Shown here: piece by piece, positions 63,846-64,000 of the stretch
Numbering within the stretch: the first letter of the stretch is position 1
Layout of the letters: each line of letters opens with the position of its first letter
NCBI GenBank assembly: GCA_017879645.1
Contig: JAAEXZ010000003.1
Span: 1-64,000, forward strand
DNA from: Nitrosomonas sp.
Lineage (GTDB): Bacteria > Pseudomonadota > Gammaproteobacteria > Burkholderiales > Nitrosomonadaceae
DNA length: 64,000 nucleotides
Reading direction: 5' to 3'
Made by a program: the position numbers and the translations under genes
The notes under the pieces: generated by a model
Told to the model about the DNA's origin: nothing
The model's database searches: none
The model's input: the letters and a program-made list of their open reading frames with translations, nothing else

Positions 63846-64000
63846 TCATCGTACCGAGTCCAACCAACCGGATTCCTCGGTGAATCGCCGAAATTCCTGA
63901 ACGGCCAGTCCGCTGCAGGACGATTCAACATGACCTACGCAAGAAAATGAGATTTGGATGCAAGCAAGAAAAAATTCCGTACTCCACGTTGTCACGTCGA
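63846..64000 (-). CDS. possible C-terminal end of a gene cut by the window edge
   Basis: Read on the minus strand, a frame open from the right edge ends at a TGA at 63846. The last 30 codons look protein-like (L-A-V-Q-E-F-R-R-F-T-E-E-S-G-W-L). About 51 codons are visible. I do not recognise the product, and the short length makes chance possible. If real, it would be the gene upstream of the truncated haemoglobin on the same strand. Confidence 0.22.
   Translation of the reverse strand, partial: DVTTWSTEFFLACIQISFSCVGHVESSCSGLAVQEFRRFTEESGWLDSVR

Overview
The window reads as a chromosome segment of a free-living Gram-negative bacterium, most likely a betaproteobacterium. This rests on gene content: a DUF3422 membrane protein, a DUF6279-type lipoprotein, a YjgR/HerA-like ATPase, FadE-type acyl-CoA dehydrogenase, a TonB-dependent receptor and many PAS/GGDEF/EAL proteins. 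I cannot place it to genus. Most genes have ordinary, moderately GC-rich codon use; about 11.5-15.3 kb and the nuclease gene at 35.8-36.4 kb are clearly more AT-rich and look acquired. No tRNA, rRNA, CRISPR array or intact insertion sequence was found.

Layout. 0.36-4.7 kb: L-serine ammonia-lyase, DUF3422 protein, a small membrane protein and a hotdog thioesterase. 5.0-11.4 kb: an HDOD protein, a beta-oxidation pair (thiolase plus a fused 3-hydroxyacyl-CoA dehydrogenase/enoyl-CoA hydratase) and an overlapping cupin/ArsC-Spx-like pair. 11.6-15.2 kb: an AT-rich block with an M15 peptidoglycan peptidase, a two-helix holin-like protein, a transposase remnant, a large lipoprotein and a LuxR-type regulator. 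15.5-19.3 kb: a lipoprotein alpha/beta hydrolase, an acyl carrier protein, a KAS II enzyme and an SGNH hydrolase. 19.6-26.6 kb: a TonB-dependent receptor, a small RTX-like Ca-binding protein behind a perfect-consensus promoter, a sugar-epimerase-like cupin, an HpcH/HpaI-type aldolase, a probable glycosyltransferase and a PQQ-type sugar dehydrogenase.

26.7-35.7 kb: polyphosphate kinase, a CHASE2-PAS-GGDEF-EAL protein overlapping a LysM-FecR protein, an exopolyphosphatase and a SixA-type phosphohistidine phosphatase. 35.8-41.7 kb: a solitary nuclease-fold protein, a helix-hairpin-helix protein with a lysine-rich tail, a YajD-like HNH nuclease, and an acyl-CoA synthetase/FadE pair. 42.0-44.8 kb: dapE, a DUF6279 lipoprotein and a DsbA-like protein. 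44.8-52.3 kb: a three-gene signalling operon (double-core hybrid histidine kinase, single receiver, REC-REC-PAS-GAF-PAS-GGDEF-EAL). 52.5-57.9 kb: HerA-like ATPase, glucokinase and alpha-glucan phosphorylase. 58.3-62.6 kb: a soluble chemoreceptor with six PAS domains followed directly by a triple CheW-like protein. 62.8-63.8 kb: a VOC-family protein and a membrane-anchored truncated haemoglobin.

How it fits together. Fatty acid breakdown is split over two loci (6.8-10.5 kb and 37.4-41.7 kb) which together encode activation, first oxidation, hydration/second oxidation and thiolysis. Polyphosphate and alpha-glucan genes point to managed reserve polymers. Three multi-domain proteins link sensing to c-di-GMP or chemotaxis output. 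The least ordinary parts are the AT-rich holin/peptidase/lipoprotein block, the orphan FabF-ACP-hydrolase cluster, the sugar-modification cassette and the six-PAS receptor with its triple-CheW partner.
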